64,000 nucleotides of DNA from Amoeboaphelidium protococcarum (taxonomy: Eukaryota > Aphelidiomycota > Aphelidea): contig JALECJ010000257.1 in NCBI GenBank assembly GCA_023515745.1, positions 1,676,687 to 1,740,686 on the forward strand, written 5' to 3'. Shown one piece after another: positions 25,193-34,584 of the stretch (its first letter is position 1; every line of letters starts with the position of its first letter). The notes under the pieces were generated by a model. It was given only the letters and a program-made list of their open reading frames with translations. It did not search any database and was not told where the DNA came from. A program made the translations under genes and the position numbers.

Positions 25193-25778
25193 GGGGCTGT
25201 CCAGAAATTACGTAATTAGTCGGGGGGGGGGGGGGGNGGGGGGGGGGGGGGGTTCTGGCAGAAAGGATCTTAGCGTTACGTAGAATTTTTCCTATACAGA
25301 TCTCCAGTATAAATAGCGTGTATTAAGTAAAGCAGTTTTCATTGTTCTTATTCTAAGCATCTTTTCTCTCTTTTGCAATCTAATCCTTTGTTTCACTGTA
25401 TGGTACATGTAGTTATGATATCACGGAGCAGTCATCTGCACTAACCTTTTAAATGCTCCTTTCAAGATCTGTTGTTTATAATAAAGACGTTTGAACGCGT
25501 AAATTGATTTAATTAAGACATGAATATAACTCTGAGTGATTGTATTCAGTATACAGTTATCTAACTATGAGAAATAAGACGGTCGGACCTTGTTTGAGAG
25601 TAAATTCTTATTTTTCAATTTTACAAGTTTCACTTTAACACCAATCAATTCCGCTTGACGAGATACGTCCAAAAATGCAATTATATCGCGATTAGCTCTT
25701 GACTACATGGAGCAAGATGACAGGGGAGGGGGGTCTAAATGAGCGATTTAGAGCGTTACGTAATTTCTGGACAGCCCC
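25193..25778. mobile_element. Non-autonomous DNA transposon (Harbinger-like MITE)
   Basis: Perfect 23-bp terminal inverted repeats at 25193-25215 and 25756-25778, starting GGGGCTGTCC, flanked by a 3-bp TTA duplication (25190-25192 and 25779-25781). TTA/TAA 3-bp duplications and G-rich ends are typical of PIF/Harbinger elements; the family assignment is inference. The 586-bp interior has no ORF of note, a poly-G run of about 26 bases with one N near the left end, and a second AGCGTTACGTA copy inside the left terminus. It would need a transposase supplied elsewhere. Confidence 0.85.
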
Positions 25779-26071
25779 TTAGATGATAAATCTTTTTGTG
25801 AATGGTGTGGGAATCTTGGCCAAGGCTAATAAAAACAGTGCCATTAAACAGGTCTCTCGGATACGCGTAAATTTTGCCCAATCGTTCTAATTCGGCTTTT
25901 CGTGTTTAACTGCTCAACCATAAGCGAATAATCGGATCACGTTCTTGCATCTAATCATGTTTCAGCCTCCTTAATTTCAATATTCCGCACCCAATCAGAG
26001 CCATTTTAAAGATTGAAAATTCTCTTCTAACACTATTTCTTTTTTTATAAATAAATTTATATATATATAAC

Positions 26072-26503
26072 ATGAACGACATCAGAATCGATTAATTGAT
26101 CAGTGAGCTGAGTGCATTAAGGAATGAGGTGAAAAAGGTGCATGATTTGTAAAATGAGGTGCAAATTCTTAGAAATGATTTGGAAAAGGAGGTGGAAAAG
26201 GTGCATGATTTGGAAAAGGAGGTGAATAGTCTTAAAAAGACGGTCGCCTATATTTAGGCGCGTGATTTATTCTAGGCCGTTAAGTATAATCTGTTTATGG
26301 AGCATAGGGAATCAGCTGAGGATTTCAGCCCTCATAAATTTCATTCCAGGTAATTCAGGTAAAAGTTGTACCTGATTTATCAGGATAATGTTGAAATGAA
26401 AGAGCTGCTGAATACTCTTTACTCCAATTTAAACTTAAGTATCAACGAGGTGGCTCACCAAATTAAGGATGAATATTTAAGTTAATCTATCAGACCACGG
26501 TGA
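26072..26503 (+). CDS. Short coiled-coil protein, unrecognised
   Basis: 143 aa, ATG just after an AT-rich TATATATATAA stretch. Residues 10-70 form a heptad coiled coil with three near-copies of the unit KVHDLEKEV/LRNEV. A helical C-terminal part follows (ARDLFQAVKYNLFMEHRESAEDFSPHKF...LYLIYQDNVEMKELLNTLY). Seven Gln codons are TAA/TAG. No family recognised. It ends next to a strong hairpin and an unfamiliar gene pair, so it may belong to a mobile or lineage-specific cassette. Confidence 0.55.
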
Positions 26504-26542
26504 AACGGGTGAAGAATTATGCAGTAATCCCGCTCTGCACAA

Positions 26543-26570
26543 GTGAAACAGAGATGCGTCTCTGTTTCAC
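26543..26570. repeat. Perfect 12-bp hairpin
   Basis: GTGAAACAGAGA and its exact reverse complement separated by four bases (TGCG). It lies 40 bases after the coiled-coil ORF; it could be a terminator-like or processing signal in RNA, or a foldback end. Confidence 0.7.
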
Positions 26571-26628
26571 AGCGCATCTTACTCTTCTTCTTCTTCCATT
26601 AGATACACACCCAAACATTATCACTATT

Positions 26629-27328
26629 ATGGCTAAACGTACCTGCACATTTGATGACATTGATAATGATACTGACTACTTTGCTGGTCCAAGACAAAGT
26701 AGTCACTCTCTTAACACGCAAAGGTCCACTGATCAATGGGTCAGAAAGTTTGAGGCGTACTTGACAGCCAAACGCGTTACGTACTGCATTGATTGGTTCA
26801 GATCCTCTGAAGACGTTCACCAATTTATGAAGAGGATCAACCGTGATGGAGTAAGATGCAGTAACTACTGCTATAAACGAAGTCAGTCAAAATATTAACT
26901 CTATGAGCTTAGCTGGGGTTGTTAATACTGCTTAGTCTGCTGCTGTGCCAATTACTTAGCCTGCTGCCGTGTTAACTGCTGCTTAGCCTGCTGCTGTACC
27001 AACTGCATATTCTCCTTCCTTGGAAACTGTCTATACAGCTTTACCAATAATCACTCAACCTCATCCTCAAGTTTCTACCTCCTTGGTTGGCTCTGGTTCG
27101 AAGTTTGCTTCTAATATCAATTATCCATCTGAGAATGAACAATACGGCTGGAACCAAATGCAATAACGCGTAAAGCGCCAACGTATCACCACTGCTGAGA
27201 CAGTTGACAATCGCTCTCTGGTAAATAAGTATCGTAACAAAAGCAGCATTGTCGATAATGCTCAAAATAAGATTATATTCAGTGGAAATGGCACTACAAT
27301 TAATATGAATTCACATTCCCATAATTGA
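26629..27328 (+). CDS. Two overlapping ORFs with a frame change, unrecognised
   Basis: ORF A starts at ATG 26629 (MAKRTCTFDDIDNDTDYF) and gives a plausible folded segment (DQWVRKFEAYLTAKRVTYC; SSEDVHQFMKRINRDG) up to about 26850. Beyond that its frame turns into Cys-rich nonsense, ending at TGA 27130. ORF B, one frame over, begins at ATG 26846 and reads well to TGA 27326-27328. It has repeats of QPAAV with TAG glutamines, a basic QRVKRQR, and an Asn-rich tail. The natural product is probably A joined to B, by a frameshift, a small intron I cannot place, or a lesion in a decaying gene. No family recognised. Confidence 0.45.
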
Positions 27329-27448
27329 GTCTTTTAGTCAATCCCACAATCTGATAAAATGAAGATTCTGAAAGTAATGAAGTAACAACTGTTTCCTTGA
27401 ACGATGTTTGGTAAATTTCAGTCGCTGTTCCGAGTAGTTGGGCCTGAT

Positions 27449-27780
27449 AGATTAACAAGCAATCGTGCACGTCTTGTGAGGCCATTACTGTACAATTGCT
27501 GACTCTGCGCTTACATCTGAAATGCTCCCTCACGCGTTCGGAACCATTTTGCATAATTAATTGGACTCACTATGTTCGTACAATTAATTTCAGAATTCTA
27601 CTCACTGCGTTCGTCAGAATTCATTGTTCAAATTCATCTCACTACATTCAATAAATTATATTGCGACAATTTTCCACTCACTTCGTTCGAGAAAAATTCT
27701 CGTTTCAAAAAGCTGCGCAGAGAACAATTATACAGTAATCGTCCTCTGACGAGCACGATTACTGTTACAAATCGGCACCT
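27449..27780. repeat. Large imperfect palindrome with nested hairpins
   Basis: Arms at about 27449-27510 and 27700-27780 are imperfect reverse complements (shared blocks AATCGTGC.CGTC, ATTACTGTA.AATTG and CTCTGCGC). Between them are shorter inverted repeats around the spacer CTCACTnCGTTCG: AATTAATTG/CAATTAATT, GAATTC/GAATTC and AATTTTC/GAAAAATT. A related GCAGTAATCCCGCTCTGCAC occurs at 26519. Looks like a foldback element or structured non-coding RNA. Confidence 0.6.
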
Positions 27781-28265
27781 GACTAGTCCGACAAGCAGAC
27801 TGTCAAGGACCTGTTGTAAGCTGCTTCAACAGATAAGCTAGTGATACTGGAGCGTGCTGTGGATTTTTTGTATGATCACTGGAAGCCGATTCCTCGTAAT
27901 TTGAGAAGTGCTCCAAGCTTCACCTAGCTAAAGTCATGCCACATGGGAGTGCAGCGATTGAACAAGGATCCCTCAGATAGATTTGTTGTACTTTTCGGTT
28001 AGGCTGGGTTTTTTTTGTTTGACGGATTCAGTGTCCTGCGGCAAGCACCACTGGTGGAATTTTGTCGCGTCTTGAGTCAATACGCGACTGTAATTATGAC
28101 TCCGGAGAACTTCAATAGCAAAAGATTCAGCAGATGTGAAAACTTTTTTATATTTTTAGAATCTTTTTATTAAGTGGTTACTCTCCGTAAGCAAGTAGAT
28201 GAATGTGAAACCTGAAATGCTGGTTCCTTTATTACTTACATCCGTATTGTCTTCAATTAGCAATC

Positions 28266-28682
28266 ATGCCAAGCTTAATGCATTGGATATCAAATATGGG
28301 AGCAGAATGGAATCTGATAATATATATATATTGTGACTGCGGCATCTTCTGGCAGCAGAAAGAGTCAAGTGTATTTGGAGTAATTATTGCGTGGCAATAG
28401 GTTGTTTTGAATGGAGAAATGCGTTGGGTATACAAGATGTTCGACCGTCAGAAGAAACCGTTCGATACTGATACAGAACTGTCCGAGAGATATGTGAATA
28501 AGTATCAATTCCGTGGTCTGTACGCTGATAATTAAATCAAAAGTGGATTGATGAAATGGGCTGTAGAGTCTGCAGTAGTTTTTGTGGAAATGCTCAAACT
28601 ATAGTCCAGTCAGTAACTCCTTTCTAGCATAACCATCAGTTTCACTTGCTTCTTAGCCATCTTTTGGCATACAGGGCCATGA
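28266..28682 (+). CDS. Uncertain ORF of 138 aa
   Basis: ATG 28266 to TGA 28680-28682 with TAG/TAA as Gln. The middle (EMRWVYKMFDRQKKPFDTD; YVNKYQFRGLYADNQ) has protein-like composition; the C-terminal third is hydrophobic. No family recognised; it may be a fragment of a decayed mobile element. Between 27329 and this ORF I see no gene other than the palindrome. Confidence 0.3.
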
Positions 28683-28699
28683 AGACATACCGGTTTAGT

Positions 28700-29147
28700 A
28701 TTTATCTCCTTGTTTTCCGTTGGTGTCTCTGTTCGACTCTTAGTCCGGGTATAGTGATATTGATCAAGGCTGATTAATTGGAGTCTATTGCATGCGATAA
28801 AACTAGATGCACCTTCTCACAAGATGTTTGTCTAAAATAAGGCAAATTGTACCTCGTAATAATAATTCTCGTTAGAAACAATAGATTAACAGTCGAAACA
28901 AAGCATCCGTTGTAATTCCCAGTGATATGCCAAGTTTAGTCTATGTTTAGAGTTTGGAGCCTAAGATTCGTTTTGCTAGTCATCCTCTATATTGATCTTG
29001 ACGAACAACCTCTAGTTTGGATGAATAATGAATTTCTTCCTGTTTGAGAACAATTACATTGGTTAACACGGTTACATTTTTTTTGCAAATCCCAAAATCT
29101 CTTCCCGTCTGCTGCCATTGTGTATATAGTCTGTCCTAAATTCTACT
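28700..29147 (+). mobile_element. Relic LTR fragments of the same retroelement family
   Basis: Two degenerate pieces match the 3' half of the intact LTR: about 28700-28756 (GGTGTCTCTGTTCGACTC against TAGTGTCTCTGCTTGACTC) and about 29098-29147 (ATTGTGTATATAGTCTGTCC against ATTGTGTATATAATCTGTCC). They are separated by some 340 unrelated bases, so the old LTR was itself interrupted. The second piece ends at the site where the young element is inserted, showing an earlier insertion beside the same tRNA gene. Confidence 0.65.
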
Positions 29148-29151
29148 TTCA

Positions 29152-29450
29152 TGTTAGCACACGCGTCGATCAAGTATCAACAGAAGACTCTATGGGGCTT
29201 AGATGATCAACATTGTTTCAAGTGCGCGCCTCTTTCATCAATTAGATCTCGAATAGGCAAGTATCTGCAGTATATATGCGCGCCTCTTATGAACATTGAT
29301 TCCTTCCACTTAACGTGTTAATTAGAGTATTTATCTTATTAACATATTTTATCTTCCCGTATTTCTGTTAGTGTCTCTGCTTGACTCCTAGTCCTTGTAT
29401 ATAACTTCCTGTCTGTTCCTATTGTGTATATAATCTGTCCTAAGTTAAAA
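29152..29450 (+). repeat. 5' LTR
   Basis: Begins TGTTAGCAC. Contains TATATAT at 29271-29277, which would place the RNA start near 29305-29315. Its end (GTTAAAA) lacks the usual CA; the boundary is set by equality with the 3' LTR and by the TTCA duplication. Confidence 0.92.
29271..29277 (+). promoter_or_regulatory. TATA box of the LTR promoter
   Basis: TATATAT within the LTR, 35-40 bases upstream of the sequence AACGTGTTAA (29312-29321) that is complementary to the primer-binding site. Confidence 0.5.
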
Positions 29451-29451
29451 C

Positions 29452-29461
29452 TTAACACGTT
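29452..29461 (+). other. Predicted self-primer binding site
   Basis: TTAACACGTT directly after the 5' LTR does not begin with TGG, as a tRNA-primed PBS would. It is the exact complement of AACGTGTTAA at 29312-29321, close to the predicted RNA 5' end, the arrangement used by Tf1-type self-priming elements. Confidence 0.55.
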
Positions 29462-29469
29462 CTGATATT

Positions 29470-30429
29470 ATGAGTGGTTCTGGTTCCTAAACTCCTGCCG
29501 TTGATGTTAATCAGTTGATGTTGATTAATCAACAACTCCAGTAACAGATACAATATTTATCTGATTAAATGCAATAATTGTAATTGCATGTTGCTTAGAC
29601 CGCTGTGCCGCCTGCTATACCTCTGGTCGCCCCGACTTCATAGAAGAAGCAAATAATATATCCTGAAAAGTTTGATGGATCTGTGTCGGAGTTCCGTTCG
29701 TTTGTAAATTAGTGCTAACTCATGTTTGAGTTACATCCGGACGCCTTTGCCACTGACGACATTAAGATTAAGACTGTTGGATCGCTTCTGACTAAGAAAG
29801 CCAGCAAGTACTACGACCCTATTATTGAGAATCCCTCTCAGTATAAAGAAGAGTTGAAGTCCTTTGACACCTTCATCGCGTGTTTCAAGGAGTGGTTGTG
29901 TCCAGCTAGCCAAAGAGACTGCGATGAGAAAGCTCTGAGAAGACTAAAGTAAGGCTCAATGACGGTTTCCGCCTATGCGGCAGAGTTTAGATTCCTGTCG
30001 TCTGGAATAGGGTGGAATGATATCTCGCTGAAGTCCGAATTTAAAGAAGGACTTAACAATGATGTACGCATAATGATGTTGTCCTCTGATGAGCCTAGTA
30101 CACTAAGTGATCTGGTGAAACTTGCAATCCGTTGTGGTGAACGAGTTGCTGACATGAAAGCTTTAAGCGGTGGTAGTAACTACTCTAAGAAGTAGTATTC
30201 ATCTGTCAGGTCTTCCTCCACTTAGTCGGCCTCTGCTTCTACCAATTCGTCTGCCTCTACTCCTGGCCCTCCTAATCCAGATAATATGGATATTGATCAA
30301 GTTAAGCGTGGGCCGTTGTCCGCAGAGGAGCGTCAGCGTCGTTTGTCTTAGAGACTGTGTCTATATTGTGGTGGCTCTGGTCATATCAAGGCTAATTGCT
30401 CGTTATTGAATACTCGTACTTAAGGATGA
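29470..30429 (+). CDS. Retrotransposon Gag
   Basis: 319 aa capsid/nucleocapsid precursor. Gln-rich N-terminal coiled coil with many TAA/TAG codons, a retrotransposon Gag core (FDGSVSEFRSFVNQCQLMF onward), and a single C-x2-C-x4-H-x4-C zinc knuckle near residues 297-310 (CLYCGGSGHIKANC). It ends at UGA 30427-30429, directly followed by CUA; the same frame continues into pol. Confidence 0.93.
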
Positions 30430-33400
30430 CTAACTGAGAAATATATTTTAAGTCTGAATTATGAGGTCTCTACTAAAATGATCCTTCCCACAGTCTTAAA
30501 ATATGGAGCTAAAGAAATTTCTGTCCCTATGCTTTTAGATTCAGGCGCTGATAGTTGCTTTTTAGATGAAAGTTTAGTGGCCGAGTTCGAAATTCCTGTA
30601 GTGAAATGCAAGCGTAAAGTCTGTGTATCCTTTGCTGATGGTGACCGTAATACTAAGACCTTTATTACTCATCAAACTGTTCCGCTGTAAATGCATATAG
30701 CTAATCATATTGAGACGGTCACATTCTACGTTATAAAACTTGCTCAAAAGGGAATTATTGGTTTCTCATGGTTAAGAATGCATAATCCTGATATTGATTG
30801 GTCAGCTGTGACTGTAAAATTTGGTTCATAGTACTGTTTAACTAATTGCGTAACCTCGCCGGAGTTAATATCATTGTAGCCCGATTAAGTATCAGACCTC
30901 TAGTCCAGTTCCGTTAGTGATCTTTCTGTCTCTGCTGATCATAAGTCTGTCTCTGTCTCCGATCACGTCTCTGTTTCTACTGTTGCTGATAATAAGTCTG
31001 TCTCTGTCTCCGAACATGTCTCTGTTTCTACTGTTGTTGATTCTGTTTCTGATTCTAACTCTGCCTCTGTCTCTACTCTGCCTGTTACTTTAACTGAGTC
31101 TACTACTATTAACGCTTCTACTTCTGTTTCTGACTCCATCTCTACTCCGCCTCTTGTTTGCATTAATGCCACTGTATTAGACATGTATTAGAAGGACGAA
31201 GAGAATACCATAATTCCAGGATTTGTCTATGAGGATGAAGATGGAATCATAAATTATCATTGCCTATCAGATATCATTCAAGAGTAGATTTGCTTAATGT
31301 AAAAGGATACTGAAATAAGTGATCCTGTTCTTCCTGACCAGATACAAGAGTTTGGCGATGTATTTATGAAGCAACAGCTGAATGAGCTTCCACCTCATCG
31401 TGAATAAGACTGCACTATAGATTTAGAGCCTGGGGCTAAACCTCCTGTTGGTAAGTTGTACAAACTGACTTAGGAAGAAGATGCTGTCATGCGCGACTGG
31501 CTGTAGAAGAATGTGGATCGTGGATTTATTCGCAAGAGTTAATCACCATATGGTGCTCCCTGCTTCTTCGTCCGTAAGGCTGAGTGGACATAGGATTCCA
31601 AGTTGCGTCTCTGCATGGACTATCGCGGTCTGAACAAGATCACTATCAAGAATCGGAATCCTCTACCTAACATTTCTGATCTATTCCGCTCTCTTTAAAA
31701 AGGAAAGTTGTTTACTGCATTGGACCTGGATGGTGCCTTTGAGCTTTTGCGTGTCAAAGCTGGTCATGAAGCTAAAACCGCATTTCTCACCAAGTATGGC
31801 TAGTACGAATTTCTGGTGATGCCCTTTGGATTGGCTAACGCTCCTGCTTAATTTCAAACATTCATGAATGATCTGTTTAAGAATTAGATTGGCAAATTTG
31901 TTGTGGTGTATCTGGATGACATTGTTGTATATACTGATGGTGATGAAGAGGAACATTGGTAACATGTACGCGAAGTTTTGTAGATTCTCCGTTGTAACAA
32001 GCTCTACTGCAAACTGTCAAAGTGCAAGTTTGCGTAATCCTCCACGTCTTTCCTAGGTTATATTCTTTCTAAAGATGGCATTCTCATGGATCCTAGAAAA
32101 GTCGAAGCTGTTACTCAATGGCCAACGCCAAAGAATGTAAAGGATGTGATGATGTTCCACGGCTTTGTGAATTTCTACCGTAAATTTATTCCGCACTTTG
32201 CAGATCTGACGCGTCCTCTGACTTAACTACTGAAGAAGGATGTTGCTTTTACTTGGGATGCTGAGAAGTAGCATGCATTTGATTCACTAAAGAAGATGTT
32301 TAATAGTAATATTGTACTAAGTCATCCGGATGAAGAGAAGCCTTTCGTGGTCGAAGCAGATGCGTCTGATTATGGCATTGCTGGTGTATTGTCTTAGTAG
32401 TCTGACTCTGGAGAGTTCAAACCTGTCGCCTTCTATTCAAGATAACTCAATCCTGCTGAGCGTAATTATGAGATCTATGACAAGGAATTACTGGCAATTC
32501 ATCAATGCTTCAAAGAATGGCGCCACTTTCTGCAAGGTGGTAAGCATCAAGTAACAGTCTTGACTGATCATAAGAGTTTGCAATATTTTATGACCACAAA
32601 GCAACTGACAAGGAGATAGGCGCGATGGTCTCTATTCTTCTCTGAATTTGATTTTGTCTTGACACATCGTCCTGGTGCCAGAAATGGTAAAGCTGATCTG
32701 CTCTCTAGACGCTCAGATTATGCGGTTGACGAAGAGAAGTACAATTTCAGATGCTTGTTAGATCCTTCAAAGTTTGTGACTCCGTAAGAGTTGGATCTGT
32801 TTTCCATATCCTTTGACCAAGATCTGTAATGTCAGCTGATCAGAAGTGATGTGCTCAATAAGGAATTTGATGAAGAGCATGACTGGCCTCTGGTAATTGC
32901 GCATTTCCTGTTGACGGACGAATGGCTGGATGTATCTAGTGACATATTGGACAAATGTAAGTAAGAGTGTCAACATTTCATCATGGTGCATGGAAAGTTG
33001 CACAGAATTCTGGCTGATAATAGATCGAAGAGACCTTACTTGCTGAAGTCTGATAGAGATGCTCATATAGCTCGATTCCATGATGGGCTTGGTCATTTTA
33101 AGTATGATTCCATAGTTGATCTCATTGAACGCCGTTTCTGGTGGCCTGACATGCATGCCGACATCAAGTAGTATATTAAAGAGTGTGCGCAATGCTAACT
33201 TGATGCTTCCAAGAATTAGTTCACGTAATAGACTCCTCTGCGTCCTATTCCTCCCGTTGCCCTCCCATTCGAGAGATGGGGTATCGACTTTGTTCAGGAT
33301 CTGTAAACGACTAAATCTGGTAATAATCACATCATTACCGCCATTGATTACGCTACTCGTTGGGTGGTTGCTAAAGCTGTGAAGTTTAGAGATTCTGATA

Positions 33401-34257
33401 CTGTTGCAGATTTCCTCTACAATGATATCTTTATGAATTACGGTGCACCTTATGAGATCTTGTCTGATAGAGCGAAGTCATTCTTAGCTGATGGTATAGC
33501 GAAATATGAAAGAATGCAAGGCGTTAGACCAATTGCTACTGCACCTTATCACCCTTAAACTAATGGTATGGTAGAGAGAATGCATTCTATGCTCAATCAC
33601 GCGATAACTACTTTAACTAATGGGCGTCCGGAAAGATGGGACGAGTATCTGAAGCAGGCTTTGTTTGGAATACGCTGTCGAACTCATGCAGTGACCAAGA
33701 AGTCACCATTCTACATGCTTTATGGTGTGGAGCCTCGTTTACTAGGTGATTCACGTCCTCCTGAGTGCACTTTGCAGCCGTTGGATGAGATTGAATAACT
33801 TGAGGAGAAAGGAGAAATTATGGCAAGAACTTTTGAAGCTATGGGAGATTCCAGAGCTGCTGCATATGAGAGATCTAAGACTTAGGCTGAAAGTATGAGA
33901 AGACGTCACAATCTTGATCCGAATGCTCCAGAATATTACTTCAAGATTGGTGATTGGGTCAAATTAAAGCATCATAGCATGAATAAGTTTGAGTTCGATT
34001 GGAAGGGACCATATCATGTTGTCGACGTTGGATTTCCCGGTACTTACTGGTTGATGTCACCTGATGGAACACGATTTGATGCTACAGTTAATGAAAGAGA
34101 TCTTGCTCCTTTTCTGGCAGCTACTGAAAAGAATAAGGACTACTTTTATGATGGATCTTCAAGGAGTTCTGTGAATCAGCTGCCATTTAGAGAGGGGGGT
34201 AGTGTTAGCACACGCGTCGATCAAGTATCAACAGAAGACTCTATGGGGCTTAGATGA
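30430..34257 (+). CDS. Retrotransposon Pol (protease, RT, RNase H, integrase)
   Basis: Continuation of the gag frame for 1275 codons, probably made as Gag-Pol by UGA read-through. Aspartic protease with LLDSGAD (Asp codon 30538). A Ser/Val-rich linker with internal repeats lies at ~30900-31150. Reverse transcriptase has YLDD (31909-31920) and FGLANAPA. RNase H contains EADASDYG. Integrase has an HHCC zinc motif (HIARFH...CAQC), a D-D-E set (WGIDF near 33280, SDRAKSF near 33463, NGMVER near 33565) and a C-terminal GPY/F motif (WKGPYHVV near 33995). No chromodomain recognised. The frame stops 55 bases into the 3' LTR. No lesion seen. Confidence 0.93.
34189..34202 (+). other. Polypurine tract
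   Basis: AGAGAGGGGGGTAG immediately before the 3' LTR, the expected plus-strand primer; it overlaps the pol frame. Confidence 0.75.
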
Positions 34258-34501
34258 TCAACATTGTTTCAAGTGCGCGCCTCTTTCATCAATTAGATCT
34301 CGAATAGGCAAGTATCTGCAGTATATATGCGCGCCTCTTATGAACATTGATTCCTTCCACTTAACGTGTTAATTAGAGTATTTATCTTATTAACATATTT
34401 TATCTTCCCGTATTTCTGTTAGTGTCTCTGCTTGACTCCTAGTCCTTGTATATAACTTCCTGTCTGTTCCTATTGTGTATATAATCTGTCCTAAGTTAAA
34501 A
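34203..34501 (+). repeat. 3' LTR
   Basis: 299 bp, read by eye as identical to 29152-29450. Its last base directly precedes the TTCA duplication and the tRNA gene. Confidence 0.92.
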
Positions 34502-34504
34502 TTC

Positions 34505-34576
34505 ACCCAATTGGTCCAGTGGTTAGGATCCTTCGCTCTCACCGAAGTGGCCGGAGTTCGATTCTCCGATTGGGAG
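34505..34576 (+). tRNA. tRNA-Glu (CTC)
   Basis: Cloverleaf: D arm GTCCAGTGGTTAGGAT, anticodon stem CTTCG/CGAAG around loop CTCTCAC (anticodon CTC), T arm CGGAG-TTCGATT-CTCCG, acceptor strands ACCCAAT and ATTGGGA. The first acceptor pair is an A-A mismatch where tRNA-Glu normally has U-A; base 1 lies within the retrotransposon target duplication. A T5 Pol III terminator follows. Its internal A and B boxes are intact. Confidence 0.93.
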
Positions 34577-34579
34577 TTA

Positions 34580-34584
34580 TTTTT
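34580..34584 (+). terminator. Pol III terminator
   Basis: TTTTT four bases past the tRNA-Glu 3' end. Confidence 0.8.

Larger units (their letters stand above)
29152..34501 (+). mobile_element. Complete Ty3/gypsy LTR retrotransposon
   Basis: 5350-bp element with two 299-bp LTRs that read as identical, a 4-bp TTCA target duplication (29148-29151 and 34502-34505), a predicted self-priming PBS, gag and pol in one frame, and a purine tract before the 3' LTR. Order protease-RT-RNase H-integrase places it in Ty3/gypsy (Metaviridae). Identical LTRs and intact frames imply recent insertion and possible activity. The 3' end abuts a tRNA-Glu gene, whose first base lies within the target duplication. 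Confidence 0.95.

Noticed and set aside
32767-33330. 187-codon minus-strand ORF inside the retrotransposon
   Set aside because: Antisense of the RNase H-integrase region; no protein-like features and no promoter evidence.
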